A stretch of 64,000 nt of DNA from contig JANJTA010000041.1 of the NCBI GenBank assembly GCA_024711345.1, positions 62,001-126,000 of the forward strand, in the 5' to 3' direction. A model generated the notes under the pieces. The model was given only the letters and a program-made list of their open reading frames with translations, was not told the DNA's origin and did not search any database. Each line of letters opens with the position of its first letter. The first letter of the stretch is position 1. The DNA comes from Rhodanobacter sp. Its GTDB lineage: Bacteria; Pseudomonadota; Gammaproteobacteria; Xanthomonadales; Rhodanobacteraceae. Made by a program: the position numbers and the translations under genes. This document shows positions 26,642 to 34,770 of this stretch, in pieces.

Positions 26642-27604
26642 GTGCAGGATCTGACCGACATCTACTATTTCGTGCAGGTGGTGGAACTGGGCTCGTTCAC
26701 CGCCGCCAGCAAGGCGCTGGGCGTGGCCAAGTCGCAGCTGAGCTTCCGCGTGGCACGGCTGGAGACCAGCCTCGGCGTGCGGCTGATCCAGCGCACCACG
26801 CGGCGCTCGCACGTCAGCGAAATCGGCCAGCGCTACTACGAACAGTGCCGGCAGCTGCTGGCCGCCGCCGAACAGACCCAGCGCGTGATCGACGAGGCGC
26901 AGGCCGCGCCGCGCGGACGCATCCACGTGGCCTGTCCGGTGCTGTTCGCACAGCTGCTGCTGGCGCCGATCCTGGTCGAATTCCTGCGGCGGCACCCCGA
27001 AGTGCAGGTGGACCTGGACATCTGCCACCACGAGGTCGACGTGATCGCCGGCGGCTACGACATCGCCTTCCGCGTGCACGATTCGCTCAAGGATTCCAGC
27101 CTGGTCATGCGCAGCTACGGCATGGATCCCCAGGTACTGGTGGCCAGCCCCGAGCTGTTGCGGCGCCAAGGCCAGCCCACCCGGCCGACGGATCTCAAGC
27201 GCCTGTCCAGCGTGGGCGTGATCAATGCGGAAGGCCGGCATTTCTGGCACCTGCAGGCGGCCGACGGGCGCACCCAGCAGGTGGAGCACCGTCCCAGCCT
27301 GACCAGCGACGACCCGCAGGTGCTGTACCAGGCGGTGGTCGGCGGCATCGGCGCGGCGCAGCTGCCGCAGTTCATCTGCCGCGAGGCGATCGCCGACGGC
27401 CGGCTGGTGCCGCTGCTGCCGGCGTGGTCGCTGCCCGCCGGCAACGTGCATGCGGTGTATCCCTCGCGCCACGGCCACACCCCGGCGCTGCGCAGCTTCA
27501 TCGACTTCCTGGCGCAGTCCATGCCGCAGGCGCTGCGCCGCACCCAGCAGGGCGCGCCGGCCGAGCCCGCGAAAGTCGCCGCGGAAAACCCGGTTGCCGG
27601 TTGA
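26642..27604 (+). CDS. LysR-family regulator divergent from mtrA
   Basis: 320-aa DNA-binding regulator of the subgroup typified by DsdC/AaeR-like proteins. Helix-turn-helix at about residues 17-60 (VVELGSFTAASKALGVAKSQ, then RVARLETSLGVRLIQRTTR) and a periplasmic-binding-like effector domain after about residue 90 (GRIHVACPVLFAQLLLAP, DVIAGGYDIAFRV). GTG 26642 is preceded by AGGGA at normal spacing; the frame upstream is antisense to mtrA. Divergence suggests it controls the mtrA operon and itself; the effector is unknown. Confidence 0.88.
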   Translation: MQDLTDIYYFVQVVELGSFTAASKALGVAKSQLSFRVARLETSLGVRLIQRTTRRSHVSEIGQRYYEQCRQLLAAAEQTQRVIDEAQAAPRGRIHVACPVLFAQLLLAPILVEFLRRHPEVQVDLDICHHEVDVIAGGYDIAFRVHDSLKDSSLVMRSYGMDPQVLVASPELLRRQGQPTRPTDLKRLSSVGVINAEGRHFWHLQAADGRTQQVEHRPSLTSDDPQVLYQAVVGGIGAAQLPQFICREAIADGRLVPLLPAWSLPAGNVHAVYPSRHGHTPALRSFIDFLAQSMPQALRRTQQGAPAEPAKVAAENPVAG

Positions 27605-27615
27605 AACCGCGCCGG

Positions 27616-28851
27616 CTACGCGCCCCGCAGCCTGCCGGCCGCCGCGCGGCCGGCGAGCAGGCCGCTGGCGAAGCAGGCGGTGAGCAGGTAGCCGCCGGTG
27701 GGCGCCTCCCAGTCGAGCATTTCGCCCGCGCAGTACACGCCGGGGCGCTCGCGCAGCATCAGGTTCTCGTCCAGTGCCTCCAGCCGCACGCCGCCGGCGG
27801 TGCTGATCGCCTCGGCAACCGGTCGCGGCGCGCGCAGGCGCAGCGGGAGAGCCTTGAGCTGCGCGGCCAGCGCCGCCGGATCGGCCAGGGTGGCCTTGTC
27901 GGTGAGCTCGAACAGCAGCGCGCACTTCGCCGCGTCCAGCCCCGCGCGGCGGCGCAGCCAGTCGCCGAGGCTGTGCTTGCCGCGCGGCGCGGCGAGGCGA
28001 CCGGCCAGCACGCTTTCGGCGTAGCCGGGCACCAGGTCCAGCCGCAGCACGGCTTCGCCGCGTGCGGCCAGCTGTTCGCGCAGCTCGGCGCCGATCGCGT
28101 AGATCAGGCTGCCCTCGATGCCGTACTCGCTGAGCACGCATTCGCCCTGGCGCGCATGGGCCACGCCATGGCGATCGACCCAGTGCGCCACCACCGGCTT
28201 CAGCGGGGCGCCGGCGAAACGGGTGGCCAGATGCGCGCTCCACGCCAGCTCGAAGCCGCAGTTGGCCGGTTGCAGCGGTGCAACGTCGATACCGGCTTGC
28301 TCGAGCGGTGCCACCCAGGCCCCATCGGAACCCAGCTGCGGCCAGCTGGCGCCGCCGAGCGCGAGAATCGTCCCCGCGGCCTCCACCGTGCGTTCGCCCT
28401 GCGCCGTGGCGAAGCGCAGCGCTGCGCCGTCCCAGCCGAGCCAGCGGTGGTGCATGTGGAAGGCCACGCCCGACTCGCGCAGGCGGCGCAACCAGCCGCG
28501 CAGCAGCGGCGCCGCCTTCAGGTCGAGCGGAAATACCCGGCCCGAGCTGCCGACGAAGGTTTCCACGCCGAGGTCGCGGGCCCAGCGGCGCAGCGCCTGC
28601 GCGTCGAACGCGTCCAGCCAGCGCGCCACCACCTCGCGGCGCGCGCCGTAGCGCTCGACGAAACGCGCGTGCGGCTCGCCATGGGTCAGGTTGAGGCCAC
28701 CCTTGCCGGCCAGCAGGAATTTCCGCCCCACCGAACCCTTCGCGTCGTACAGGTCGACCGCCACGCCGGCCGCGCACGCGGCCTCTGCCGCCATCAGCCC
28801 GGCCGGACCGCCGCCGATGATCGCCAGTCGGGGAAAAGCTTGCCGGGTCAT
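27616..28851 (-). CDS. HI0933/BaiN-family flavoprotein (TIGR03862-type)
   Basis: 411-aa FAD-dependent oxidoreductase-like protein of unknown substrate. FAD site LAIIGGGPAGLMAAEAACA (about residues 9-27) with VDLYDAKGSVGRKFLLAGKGGLNLTHGEP, which is the signature of the HI0933 family. ALGGASWPQLGSDGAW in the middle and the C-terminal FAD contact GEMLDWEAPTGGYLLTACFASG match as well. Cytoplasmic. Convergent with the LysR gene, 11 bp apart. ATG 28851 chosen; a GTG at 28857 is an alternative. Confidence 0.9.
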   Translation of the reverse strand: MTRQAFPRLAIIGGGPAGLMAAEAACAAGVAVDLYDAKGSVGRKFLLAGKGGLNLTHGEPHARFVERYGARREVVARWLDAFDAQALRRWARDLGVETFVGSSGRVFPLDLKAAPLLRGWLRRLRESGVAFHMHHRWLGWDGAALRFATAQGERTVEAAGTILALGGASWPQLGSDGAWVAPLEQAGIDVAPLQPANCGFELAWSAHLATRFAGAPLKPVVAHWVDRHGVAHARQGECVLSEYGIEGSLIYAIGAELREQLAARGEAVLRLDLVPGYAESVLAGRLAAPRGKHSLGDWLRRRAGLDAAKCALLFELTDKATLADPAALAAQLKALPLRLRAPRPVAEAISTAGGVRLEALDENLMLRERPGVYCAGEMLDWEAPTGGYLLTACFASGLLAGRAAAGRLRGA

Positions 28852-29538
28852 CCGCACATGGTCGCACGCCGTTTGTGCACGATGCACGGCCAGATGGCGC
28901 CACCTGCCGCCACCCACCGAACCGCTACCGGCTGGCCAACTGAATCACGAATAAACCGGACCAGCCGGTGCCACGGGATTTAGGAATGACCGGCCCGGTG
29001 GACCCTCGGAAAATCCACGCGATATATTACGTGCCGTTCCAGATAAAATCGCTCAAGACGCAAACAATTACGCAGAAATCGACATATTAAGCGCCCGCAT
29101 CACGATGCTTCCTCCCACTCTGATCAATGAGTAACGCAGGCGTCCTCGTTCTGCGTCCGCTCGAGGCGGATGAAGGAGTCGCGCCTTGGCAACGACGATT
29201 GCCGAAAATAATTGCGCTACCGCCACCCCAACGTAATTCCATGATTATGTGACGGCAATCACCAGTCATTTCAAAAAGTCCTATTGACTGGTTTCCTGCG
29301 CAACTCCTACCGTCGCCGCGTTCGCCAATGGGGAGCTTGGCGAATGATCCTGCCGCGCTTCTGCAAGACCATTTCGATTATTCGGCCCTCGGGGAAAGCT
29401 GAGGGGGCCACGCGCGAAACACGGGATCGCAGGGCAATCCTAGAAAACTCCGTGCCGTGTCTGTCCACGGTACTCCATGACATGAGGTCCTCACGACCCC
29501 ATCGGGTTCGTTCGCCTCAAAAACTTCGGGAGCTCCAT
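28852..29538. other. 687-bp non-coding region with promoter and long leader
   Basis: No credible gene. The stretch about 28990-29290 is clearly richer in A and T than the surroundings. It contains ACCGGCTGG/CCAGCCGGT arms around 28928-28970. A promoter-like and leader element for the following secreted protein starts near 29265. The part 29350-29530 is unexplained leader with several hairpin-forming stretches (for example GGCCCTC/GAGGGGGCC near 29381-29415). Confidence 0.6.
29265..29349 (+). promoter_or_regulatory. Promoter and leader hairpin, copy A
   Basis: TTGACT (29284-29289) and, after 17 nt, CTACCG (29307-29312) form a possible promoter, preceded by an A-rich block. Just downstream TTCGCCA (29321-29327) pairs with TGGCGAA (29338-29344). 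The blocks CATTT-AAAAA-TCCTATTGAC and GGGGAG-TTGGCGAATG-TCC recur at the second paralogue (33140-33220) with the same spacing. Confidence 0.55.
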
Positions 29539-31428
29539 ATGCTAGGCAATATTCGAATGAAGTCGTGGGCCATCGCGGCGGGGGTCGCCATCATGGCGGC
29601 ATCCAGCGCGGCGGCCACCTCGGCGGGACCCGGCGCTGCCGCGCCGGCGGCGGCAAGCCACCCGACCACCAACCCCTACTCGCCGGCCTACGGGCATGCT
29701 TACCGCCACGGCGTGTTTCCCACCAGGGAAGCGCATGCCCGGATGAAGCAGTACCAGGCGCTGCAGGCAACCACCGCAGCCGCCACCGGTACGGAAACGC
29801 TCAGCTACGGCGGCGGCGTGGACGGCATCGGCGTCACCAGCGGCACGCCGAAGGTCTACCTCGTGGTCTACGGCAGCCAGTGGGGCACGGCCAGCACCAA
29901 CGGCAGCGGCAACATGACCCTCTCGGGCGACGCCTATGGCGCCGTGCCTTACCTGGAAAACCTGTTCAAGGGCCTGGGTACCGGCGGCGAGCTGTGGTCG
30001 GGCGTGATGACGCAGTACTGCGATGGCTCCTCGGTAACCACCGGCGCCACCTTCTGCCCCAGTGGCGCCCCGACCATCGGCTATCCGACCGGCGGCGCCT
30101 TCGCCGGCATCTGGTACGACAATTCGGTGGCTTCGCCGTCCAATGCCACCGGCGCCCAGCTCGCGCAGGAAGCGATCAAGGCCGCGCAGCATTTCGGCAA
30201 CACCACGGCGGCTTCCAACCGCTACGCGCAGTACGTGATCCTGTCGCCGACCGGCACGCACCCGGACGGCTTCAACACCAGCTCCGGGCAATTCTGCGCC
30301 TGGCACGACTGGAACGGCGACCAGAGCGTGAGCTCGCCGGTTGGCGACGTGGCGTTCACCAACATGCCCTACGTGCATGACATGGGCACGAGCTGCGGCA
30401 TGAACTCGGTCAACGGCAGCGCCGGTGCGCTGGACGGTTTCTCGATCGTGGAAGGTCATGAGTATGCCGAGACCGTCACCGACCAGAACCCGGCCGGCGG
30501 CTGGACCAACCACACCGGCGACGCGACCTACAACGGCCAGGAAAACGGTGACGAGTGCGCCTGGATCAGCTCCGGTCAGGGCGCCACGGCGAACGTGACC
30601 ATGGGCAACGGCACCTATCCAATGCAGAGCACCTGGTCGAACGACACCAACGAGTGCGACCTCTCCCACCCGATCGTGGGCGGCGGCACCTCGACGGGCG
30701 GCACGCCGGTGGCGAACTTCAGCTACACCACCAGCGGCCTCACCGCCAACTTCACCGACAGCTCCACCGACAACGGCGGCACGCTTTCCGCGCACGCGTG
30801 GACCTTCGGCGACAGCAGCACTTCGACCGCCACCAACCCGAGCCATACCTATGCGGCGGCCGGCACCTACAGCGTCACCGAGACGGTGACCGACAGCGTG
30901 AACGGCCAGACCAGCTCGAAGACGGCCTCGGTGACGGTCTCCAGCTCCAGCCCGTCCCAGCTGCTCGGCAACACCGGCTTCGAGAGCGGCGCGTCCTCGC
31001 CGTGGTCGATGAGTTCCGGCACGCTGTGCAGCAACAGCGGCTGCTCGGGCGAGGTGGCCCACAACGGCGCCTGGTTCGCCTGGCTGGACGGCTACGGCAC
31101 CACCCACACCGACACCTTGTCGCAGTCGGTGGCCATCCCGAGCGGCAAGACCTCGGCCACCCTGTCGTACTACCTGCACATCGACACCTCGGAAAGCGGC
31201 TCGACCGCGTATGACAAGCTGAAGGTGCAGGTGCTCAACAGCTCGGGCACGGTGCTCGCCACGCTGGCCACCTTCTCGAACGTGAATGCCGCCAGCGGCT
31301 ACACCGTGCACACGGCCAACCTCTCCGCGTACATCGGGCAGACGGTGACGATCAAGTTCACCGGCAGCGAGGACTCGTCGCTGCAGACCTCGTTCGTGCT
31401 CGACGACATCACGCTGACCGTGCAGTAA
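29539..31428 (+). CDS. Secreted protein with HEYAE motif, PKD domain and C-terminal beta domain
   Basis: 629-aa exported protein. A signal peptide lies at about 8-30; a conserved leader region ([15 protein letters not shown]) follows. The main domain (about 90-380) contains [54 protein letters not shown] and [14 protein letters not shown] recalls a zinc-protease HExxH with the second His missing; catalysis is unproven. The overall motif order faintly resembles the EXORDIUM/phosphate-induced protein group, which I cannot confirm. A PKD domain follows (about 395-475; [26 protein letters not shown]) and a C-terminal jelly-roll-like domain (about 480-629). Its own promoter and terminator are visible. 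ATG 29539 has GGGAG just upstream. A candidate T2SS substrate. Confidence 0.75.
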   Translation: MLGNIRMKSWAIAAGVAIMAASSAAATSAGPGAAAPAAASHPTTNPYSPAYGHAYRHGVFPTREAHARMKQYQALQATTAAATGTETLSYGGGVDGIGVTSGTPKVYLVVYGSQWGTASTNGSGNMTLSGDAYGAVPYLENLFKGLGTGGELWSGVMTQYCDGSSVTTGATFCPSGAPTIGYPTGGAFAGIWYDNSVASPSNATGAQLAQEAIKAAQHFGNTTAASNRYAQYVILSPTGTHPDGFNTSSGQFCAWHDWNGDQSVSSPVGDVAFTNMPYVHDMGTSCGMNSVNGSAGALDGFSIVEGHEYAETVTDQNPAGGWTNHTGDATYNGQENGDECAWISSGQGATANVTMGNGTYPMQSTWSNDTNECDLSHPIVGGGTSTGGTPVANFSYTTSGLTANFTDSSTDNGGTLSAHAWTFGDSSTSTATNPSHTYAAAGTYSVTETVTDSVNGQTSSKTASVTVSSSSPSQLLGNTGFESGASSPWSMSSGTLCSNSGCSGEVAHNGAWFAWLDGYGTTHTDTLSQSVAIPSGKTSATLSYYLHIDTSESGSTAYDKLKVQVLNSSGTVLATLATFSNVNAASGYTVHTANLSAYIGQTVTIKFTGSEDSSLQTSFVLDDITLTVQ

Positions 31429-31457
31429 AGCCTTCGCACGCGTAGCGGCAACACCCG

Positions 31458-31486
31458 GGGCCCGGTCGGCGACGACCGGGCCCTTT
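31458..31486 (+). terminator. Intrinsic terminator
   Basis: Perfect 11-bp arms (31458-31468 and 31473-31483) with a GCGA loop, followed by TTT. It lies 30 bp after the stop of the PKD protein. The loop side resembles the terminator at 34623-34655. Confidence 0.7.
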
Positions 31487-31560
31487 CCATGGGAGCCCCG
31501 GCCCGCGCGCCGCGCGCGCGTTGTATCGTGATGGCTGGCCCATCGCCCGCGGACTCCGTC

Positions 31561-32949
31561 ATGCCCCGTTTCCTGCCCTGCCTGTTCCTCGCCATGCTGC
31601 CTGCGGCAGCCGCCGCCCAGGCGGGCGCGCCGCCTACGGCCATGCCGCACGAGCAAGCCTCGCTGCACGCACTGGCCAGCGCGCCCAGCGAGGCCGAACT
31701 GCGGGCCACGATCACCGCCCTGGTCGGCTTCGGCACCCGCCACACGCTGTCCGACACGAAGTCCGATACCCGCGGCATCGGCGCCGCGCGGCGCTGGGTG
31801 AAAGCACGCTTCGAGGCGATCTCGCGCGATTGCGGCGGCTGCCTGGAGGTGGTCACACCCGCGCAGACCTTCAGCGGCAAACGCATCCCCACGCCCACCG
31901 AAGTGATGGACGTGGTGGCGATCAAGCGCGGCAAGGGCGACCCGAACCGGGTGATCGTGATGAGCGGCCACCTCGACTCGCGCGTCAGCGACGTGATGGA
32001 CGCCAGCAGCGACGCGCCCGGCGCGAATGACGACGCTTCCGGCGTCGCCGCCCTGATCGAAGCCGCGCGGCTGCTGTCGAAGCAGACCAACGACGCCACC
32101 CTGGTATTCGCCGCGCTGTCCGGCGAGGAGCAGGGCCTGTACGGCGGCAAGGTGCTGGCCGACTACGCGGTCGCGCATGGCTGGCGGGTCGAGGCCCAGC
32201 TCAACAATGACATCGTCGGCAACAGCCAGGGCCAGAACGGGGCGACCGACAACACCACGGTGCGGGTGTTCTCCGAGGGCACCAAGAGCAACGAGACGCC
32301 GGCCCAGGCAAACTACCGCCGTTATCACGGCGGCGAAGTGGATTCGCCCTCGCGCAACCTCGCCCGCTACCTCGACCGCCTCGCCGGCAACTATCTGCCC
32401 GACTTCCAGGTGCGCATGGTCTACCGCACCGACCGCTACGGCCGCGGCGGCGACCAGGTGCCGTTGCTGGAAGCAGGCTACCCCGCCGTGCGCGTCACCG
32501 AGGCGCACGAGAACTACACCCGGCAGCACCAGGACCTGCGCACCGAGGGCGGCGTCCGTTACGGCGACACCATCGACGGCATCGACTTCCGCTACCTCGC
32601 CCGCGTCACCGCGCTGAATACCATCGCCATGGCCGCACTGAGCCGCGCGCCGGCGCCGCCAAGCGGCGTCGACAGCGAGGGCGCGGTAGCCACCGACACC
32701 ACGCTGAAGTGGCGCAAGGTGCCCGGCGCCGCCGGCTACCGGGTGCACTGGCGCGACACCACCGCGGCGCAATGGCAGCACGCGCGCGCGGTGGGCGACG
32801 TCGACCAGGCGGTGCTCAAGGACGTGGTGATCGACGACTGGTTCTTCGGCGTGTCGGCAGTCTCGGCCGACGGCTACGAGAGCCCGGTGGTGTTTCCCGG
32901 CGACGCCGGCAGCTTCGCGCGCTCGCCGGCGCCCGCCAGCCGGCCCTGA
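31561..32949 (+). CDS. Secreted M28-family zinc aminopeptidase with fibronectin-III-like tail
   Basis: 462-aa exported peptidase. A signal peptide (MPRFLPCLFLAMLPAAAAAQ) starts at the ATG 31561; the in-frame part upstream lacks a leader and is rejected. Metal and catalytic motifs are in order: MSGHLDSR (about residues 138-145), GANDDASGVAAL (Asp bridging the two zincs), SGEEQGLYG (catalytic Glu pair, about 188-196), and the final His in VTEAHENY (about 316-323). The last ~85 residues (TTLKWRKVPGAAGYRVHWRD) look like a fibronectin type III domain. It probably trims peptides outside the cell or in the periplasm. It sits between the two paralogous secreted proteins. Confidence 0.9.
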   Translation: MPRFLPCLFLAMLPAAAAAQAGAPPTAMPHEQASLHALASAPSEAELRATITALVGFGTRHTLSDTKSDTRGIGAARRWVKARFEAISRDCGGCLEVVTPAQTFSGKRIPTPTEVMDVVAIKRGKGDPNRVIVMSGHLDSRVSDVMDASSDAPGANDDASGVAALIEAARLLSKQTNDATLVFAALSGEEQGLYGGKVLADYAVAHGWRVEAQLNNDIVGNSQGQNGATDNTTVRVFSEGTKSNETPAQANYRRYHGGEVDSPSRNLARYLDRLAGNYLPDFQVRMVYRTDRYGRGGDQVPLLEAGYPAVRVTEAHENYTRQHQDLRTEGGVRYGDTIDGIDFRYLARVTALNTIAMAALSRAPAPPSGVDSEGAVATDTTLKWRKVPGAAGYRVHWRDTTAAQWQHARAVGDVDQAVLKDVVIDDWFFGVSAVSADGYESPVVFPGDAGSFARSPAPASRP

Positions 32950-33425
32950 GCCGGCAGCCACTGCGCCATTTCGACGCCGAGGGTGCCGTCGAATTCGCCC
33001 TCGAAGATTATCCGGAACAGCAAAAAGCACCCTCGCCCGCAACAACTTTCGCATTAATCGCAATTAATTGATGCCGATTAATAATGCAGTGGAATGGAAG
33101 GCATTTTTCGCCGCGAACATCCGCGCCTTGATTCGACATTTGAAAAAATCCTATTGACGATTTTTACCCGCCTGACCTAGCTTGGCGGGATTCGCTGATC
33201 GGGGAGGTTGGCGAATGGTCCCCGAGGGAGGCCCGGCAATACCGGGATCCCGGAAAAGCGGCGGCGGTCTTGTCCCAAGGATGCAATCAAGGACGACCGC
33301 TGGTATTCACGGGATCCCAGTCAGGCCCACCACGACACCAGTCGCCGCCAACGATGCGGCCATTCCTGCATGGGGCCATTCGGCCGCATCGGATCCGTTT
33401 GTCCAGAAAATCCACGGGGAGTCCT
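32950..33425. other. 476-bp non-coding region upstream of the second paralogue
   Basis: No gene seen. An AT-rich block (about 33040-33170) precedes the promoter and leader element. The remaining leader (33221-33415) is GC-rich with hairpin potential, including a CCGGGATCCCGG palindrome near 33243-33254. Confidence 0.6.
33140..33220 (+). promoter_or_regulatory. Promoter and leader hairpin, copy B
   Basis: TTGACG (33154-33159) and, after 17 nt, CTAGCT (33177-33182). Downstream ATTCGC (33190-33195) pairs with GCGAAT (33211-33216) around a GGGGAG loop. Sequence and spacing match copy A at 29265-29349 while the flanks differ, so the element appears to be conserved. Confidence 0.55.
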
Positions 33426-34562
33426 ATGTCGACGTCATTGAAGCGCCATCTGCTCATCGCATTCGCCAGCACCGCCCTGCTCGCCGCCACCCTCGGCTCG
33501 GCGGTCGCCGGCAACACGGATGAATTCGCACCGAACCCGTATGCGCCCTCGTACGGGCACCCCTATCGCCACGGCGCGGTGCCCACCCAGGAAGCGCTGG
33601 CCCGCATGCGCCAGTACGACAACCTGCACGCCGCCAAACCCGGCAGCGGCACGTCCACCAGCTCGAAAACGCTGAGCTACGGCGGTGGCGTGGATGGCAT
33701 CGGCGTCACCAGCGGCACGCCGAAGGTCTACATCGTGGTCTACGGCAGCCAGTGGGGCACCGCCGGCACCGACGCCAACGGCAACATGACCCTCAGCAAC
33801 GACCCGGTGAACGCCGTGCCGTACCTGCAGAACCTGTTCAAGGGCCTGGGCACCGGCGGCGAACTGTGGTCGGGCGTGATGACCCAGTACTGCGACGGCA
33901 GCGGCGTCTCCACCGGCGCCACCTTCTGCGCGACGAGCGCCAGCCACATCGGCTATCCCTCGAACGGCGCGCTGGTCTCCGTCTGGTACGACAACTCGGT
34001 GGCCTCGCCGTCCAACGCCACCGGCGCGCAGCTGGCGCAGGAGGCGATCAAGGCCGCGCAGCATTTCGGCAACACCACCGCCGCCGCCAACCGCTACGCG
34101 CAGTACATCATCCTGTCGCCGACCGGCACGCACCCGGACGGCTTCAACACCTCCACCGGCAACTTCTGCGCCTGGCACGACTGGCAGGGCGACAACTACG
34201 GCATCACCTCGCCGGTCGGCGATGTGGCCTTCACCAACATGCCGTACGTCTACGACATGGGCACCAGCTGCGGCGAGAACTTCGTCAACAGCGGCGCCCA
34301 GGGCCTGGTGGACGGCTTCTCGATCGTCAACGGCCACGAGTACGCCGAGACGGTGACCGACCAGAACCCGGCCGGCGGCTGGACCAACCACGTCAAGGGC
34401 TCCCGCAGCAAGGGCCAGGAGAACGGCGACGAGTGCGCCTGGATCAGCTCGGGTCAGGGCAAGTCGCAGAACGTGGTGATGGGCAACGGCAGCTACGCGA
34501 TGCAGAGCACCTGGTCGAACGACACCAACGAGTGCGACATCACGCACCCGATCGTGCTGTAA
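33426..34562 (+). CDS. Secreted protein, short paralogue of the PKD protein
   Basis: 378-aa exported protein, signal peptide about 1-29 (LLIAFASTALLAATLGSAVAG). It matches the first ~370 residues of the protein at 29539-31428 nearly throughout: [76 protein letters not shown]. It ends at CDITHPIVL, exactly where the PKD linker begins in the paralogue. Function unknown, as for its partner. The frame opens further upstream at 33270, but ATG 33426 has a GGGGAG ribosome site and a signal peptide. Its own promoter (copy B) and terminator enclose it as a single-gene unit. Confidence 0.78.
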   Translation: MSTSLKRHLLIAFASTALLAATLGSAVAGNTDEFAPNPYAPSYGHPYRHGAVPTQEALARMRQYDNLHAAKPGSGTSTSSKTLSYGGGVDGIGVTSGTPKVYIVVYGSQWGTAGTDANGNMTLSNDPVNAVPYLQNLFKGLGTGGELWSGVMTQYCDGSGVSTGATFCATSASHIGYPSNGALVSVWYDNSVASPSNATGAQLAQEAIKAAQHFGNTTAAANRYAQYIILSPTGTHPDGFNTSTGNFCAWHDWQGDNYGITSPVGDVAFTNMPYVYDMGTSCGENFVNSGAQGLVDGFSIVNGHEYAETVTDQNPAGGWTNHVKGSRSKGQENGDECAWISSGQGKSQNVVMGNGSYAMQSTWSNDTNECDITHPIVL

Positions 34563-34622
34563 GAGGCGGCATCCGCCGCCCGCCTGCGGGCGGCGCGGCG
34601 GGTACGTACAGCGGCAAGGACC

Positions 34623-34655
34623 ATGGCCCGCTCGGCGACGATCGGGCCATTTTTT
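34623..34655 (+). terminator. Intrinsic terminator of the short paralogue
   Basis: Arms ATGGCCCG (34623-34630) and CGGGCCAT (34643-34650), a 12-nt loop and a run of six T. It lies about 60 bp after the stop codon. Confidence 0.8.
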
Positions 34656-34770
34656 CCTGGCAAGGCGGCGCTTCGCGCGCGGCCAGTGGCGGGAGAAGCG
34701 GCGCCGGCCAGCCCTGCGGCCGCGCCGCGCCGGTCGAGTCCACCCGGCGGGCGAGCCCGCACCCGCCGCC

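Noticed and set aside
29087-29269. 60-aa frame in the 687-bp gap
   Set aside because: No ribosome site and no family; composition follows the AT-rich non-coding DNA.
29350-29530. c-di-GMP-I riboswitch in the leader of the secreted protein
   Set aside because: GGGCAATCC and GGGATCGC strings are superficially similar to the GEMM-I motif, but the GGGACGCAAAGCC-type second half and tetraloop receptor are missing.
29542-33063. 1173-aa open frame on the minus strand
   Set aside because: Antisense to the secreted PKD protein and the M28 peptidase, both of which have signal peptides and family motifs.
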